This document shows positions 20,709-21,823 of a DNA stretch of 21,823 bases, in pieces. Positions within the stretch are counted from its first letter, which is position 1. Each line of letters starts with the position of its first letter. The stretch is from the NCBI GenBank assembly GCA_004556565.1, contig SFGN01000080.1, positions 1 to 21,823 of the forward strand, read 5' to 3'. Both the position numbers and the translations under genes were made by a program. The DNA comes from Lachnospiraceae bacterium (GTDB lineage Bacteria; Bacillota_A; Clostridia; Lachnospirales; Lachnospiraceae). Under the pieces are notes generated by a model. That model saw only the letters and a program-made list of their open reading frames with translations, had not been told where the DNA came from and made no database searches.

Positions 20709-21722
20709 ATGGAAGCACTAAAAACTGTGTGGAACTTCATCCAAGATGAAGTTCTCGGAATGAATTGGCTGGATCGGCTTCTTGCAACGATTCTGAATGC
20801 CGTTGGGTTGGATACAACCGGCAAGATCGGCAGCAGCATTCATTTCTTTATCTATGATACCATCAAAATTATGGTATTGCTCGGTGTGGTGATTTTGATT
20901 ATTTCGTATATTCAAAGCTATTTCCCGCCGGAGCGAACAAAGAAGATACTCGGCAGATTTCACGGAATTGGAGCAAATATTGTTGCCGCTTTGCTTGGTA
21001 CAGTAACGCCTTTCTGTTCTTGCTCGTCTATCCCGTTATTTATCGGCTTTACAAGTGCGGGACTTCCTCTCGGTGTAACATTTTCGTTCCTTATTTCTTC
21101 CCCGATGGTCGATCTCGGCAGCCTTGTGTTGTTGATGAGCATTTTCGGTTGGAAAGTTGCTGTACTCTACGTCATACTCGGTCTTGTTATTGCCGTTCTT
21201 GGCGGCACAATTATCGAGAAGCTTCACCTTGAAAATCAAGTGGAGGAATATATCCGAAACGGTCATACCCTTGAAGTACCGCAAGAGGAACTGCATTTCA
21301 AAGACCGTATGAAATTTGCGTGGGAGCAGGTGGCTGAAACTGCAAAGAAGGTATTTCCCTATGTATTGGTCGGAGTCGGTGTCGGCACCTTTATCCATAA
21401 CTGGATACCGGAAGACTTTATCGTAAAGGTGCTTGGCGATAACAATCCGTTCGGTGTTATCCTTGCAACTGTCGCAGGTATTCCTATGTATGCAGATATT
21501 TTCGGCACAATTCCGATTGCAGAAGCTTTACTTGCAAAGGGTGCTTTGCTTGGTGTAGTTTTGTCCTTTATGATGGGTGTTACAACGCTGTCCCTGCCTT
21601 CTATGATTATGCTTCGCAAGGCAGTTAAGCCAAAGCTGCTTGCCATCTTTATTGGAGTATGTACGGTAGGAATTATTGTGGTTGGATATTTCTTTAATCT
21701 GATCCAACCTTTGATTATATAA
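20709..21722 (+). CDS. arsP: ArsP-like permease (organoarsenical efflux family)
   Basis: This 337-aa membrane protein of the DUF318/ArsP permease family has about eight hydrophobic segments. The hallmark TPFCSCSSIPLFIGF lies near residues 100-114 (Cys103, Cys105), then LPLGVTFSFLISSPMVDLGS, and a second matching half with AGIPMYADIFGTIPIAEALL and SFMMGVTTLSLPSM. ArsP exports trivalent methylated and aromatic arsenicals; other family members have been linked to other metals. Location behind an ArsR gene with a Cys-pair sensor supports a metalloid efflux role. The ribosome binding site GAAAGGAGC precedes ATG 20709. A Cys-rich protein gene follows 18 bases downstream. Confidence 0.88.
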   Translation: MEALKTVWNFIQDEVLGMNWLDRLLATILNAVGLDTTGKIGSSIHFFIYDTIKIMVLLGVVILIISYIQSYFPPERTKKILGRFHGIGANIVAALLGTVTPFCSCSSIPLFIGFTSAGLPLGVTFSFLISSPMVDLGSLVLLMSIFGWKVAVLYVILGLVIAVLGGTIIEKLHLENQVEEYIRNGHTLEVPQEELHFKDRMKFAWEQVAETAKKVFPYVLVGVGVGTFIHNWIPEDFIVKVLGDNNPFGVILATVAGIPMYADIFGTIPIAEALLAKGALLGVVLSFMMGVTTLSLPSMIMLRKAVKPKLLAIFIGVCTVGIIVVGYFFNLIQPLII

Positions 21723-21740
21723 AATTTGGAGGTAATTATT

Positions 21741-21823
21741 ATGACATTATTTGGTTTTGGAAAGAAGAAAGAAAAAGAAATAAACGCTCCTGTTTGTACT
21801 TGCAATGGTAACTGTTCCGTGTC
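21741..21823 (+). CDS. Cys-rich protein, partial (possible thioredoxin-like ars accessory)
   Basis: Only the first 27 codons are in the window: a start MTLFGFGKKKEKE and a Cys-rich stretch (PVCTCNGNCSV). It follows the ArsP gene by 18 bases with GGAGG upstream. Similar short Cys-rich N-termini occur in thioredoxin-like proteins encoded after ArsP-type permeases in clostridia. The fold cannot be confirmed because the gene is cut by the window end. Confidence 0.65.
   Translation, partial: MTLFGFGKKKEKEINAPVCTCNGNCSV

Overview
The window looks like accessory DNA from a gut-type member of the Clostridia (Bacillota). The basis is strong AGGAGG-like ribosome binding sites, textbook sigma-A promoters (TTGACT-17-TATAAT, TTGACA-17-TATAAT), and a TnpV/MobV/Xis/Int gene set of the kind found on clostridial mobilizable elements. 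I see no rRNA, tRNA, CRISPR array or insertion sequence.

Two related integrative mobilizable elements lie head to tail in the same orientation. Element 1 (window start to about 13.4-13.7 kb) has xis, tyrosine integrase, a MobC-like accessory protein, a RepA-like ATPase, a small acidic protein, a candidate oriT, a MobV-type relaxase and a conserved 101-aa hypothetical protein. Its transfer machinery is decaying. The RepA-like gene has an internal out-of-frame deletion, and the relaxase has lost the His-x-His part of its metal site through a short in-frame deletion. Element 2 (about 13.5 kb to at least 19.3 kb) has the same order with intact genes: divergent XRE repressor, xis, int, mobC-like, a different RepA-like ATPase, oriT, relaxase and tnpV.

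Element 1 carries visibly AT-richer cargo at 5.4-13.4 kb that reads as one five-gene defence operon. It encodes a small XRE regulator, a fused double D12-class adenine methyltransferase, an AlwI-family restriction endonuclease, and the two Gabija genes gajA (OLD-like ATPase/TOPRIM nuclease) and gajB (UvrD-like helicase). gajB carries a single-base frameshift at a GGG run. A type IIS-like restriction system and Gabija would be co-transcribed from one promoter near 5446-5474.

Right of element 2 is a two-gene module, XRE regulator plus DUF4180 protein. It is flanked by direct repeats of the tnpV 3' end and its terminator, 900 bp apart, so it appears to have been inserted into the terminator. After it comes an arsenic-type operon: ArsR repressor, ArsP-like permease, and the start of a Cys-rich protein cut by the window end.

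The most interesting non-coding signal is a three-way-junction structure just upstream of both relaxase genes (3527-3606 and 17531-17619). Its short sequence blocks are conserved and its stems show compensatory changes between the two elements, which fits a shared oriT or structured RNA. A second conserved hairpin with a TTGGCG loop lies at the start of the RepA region in both elements. In element 2 it sits inside a 43-codon ORF that looks like the leftover 5' end of the older repA type.
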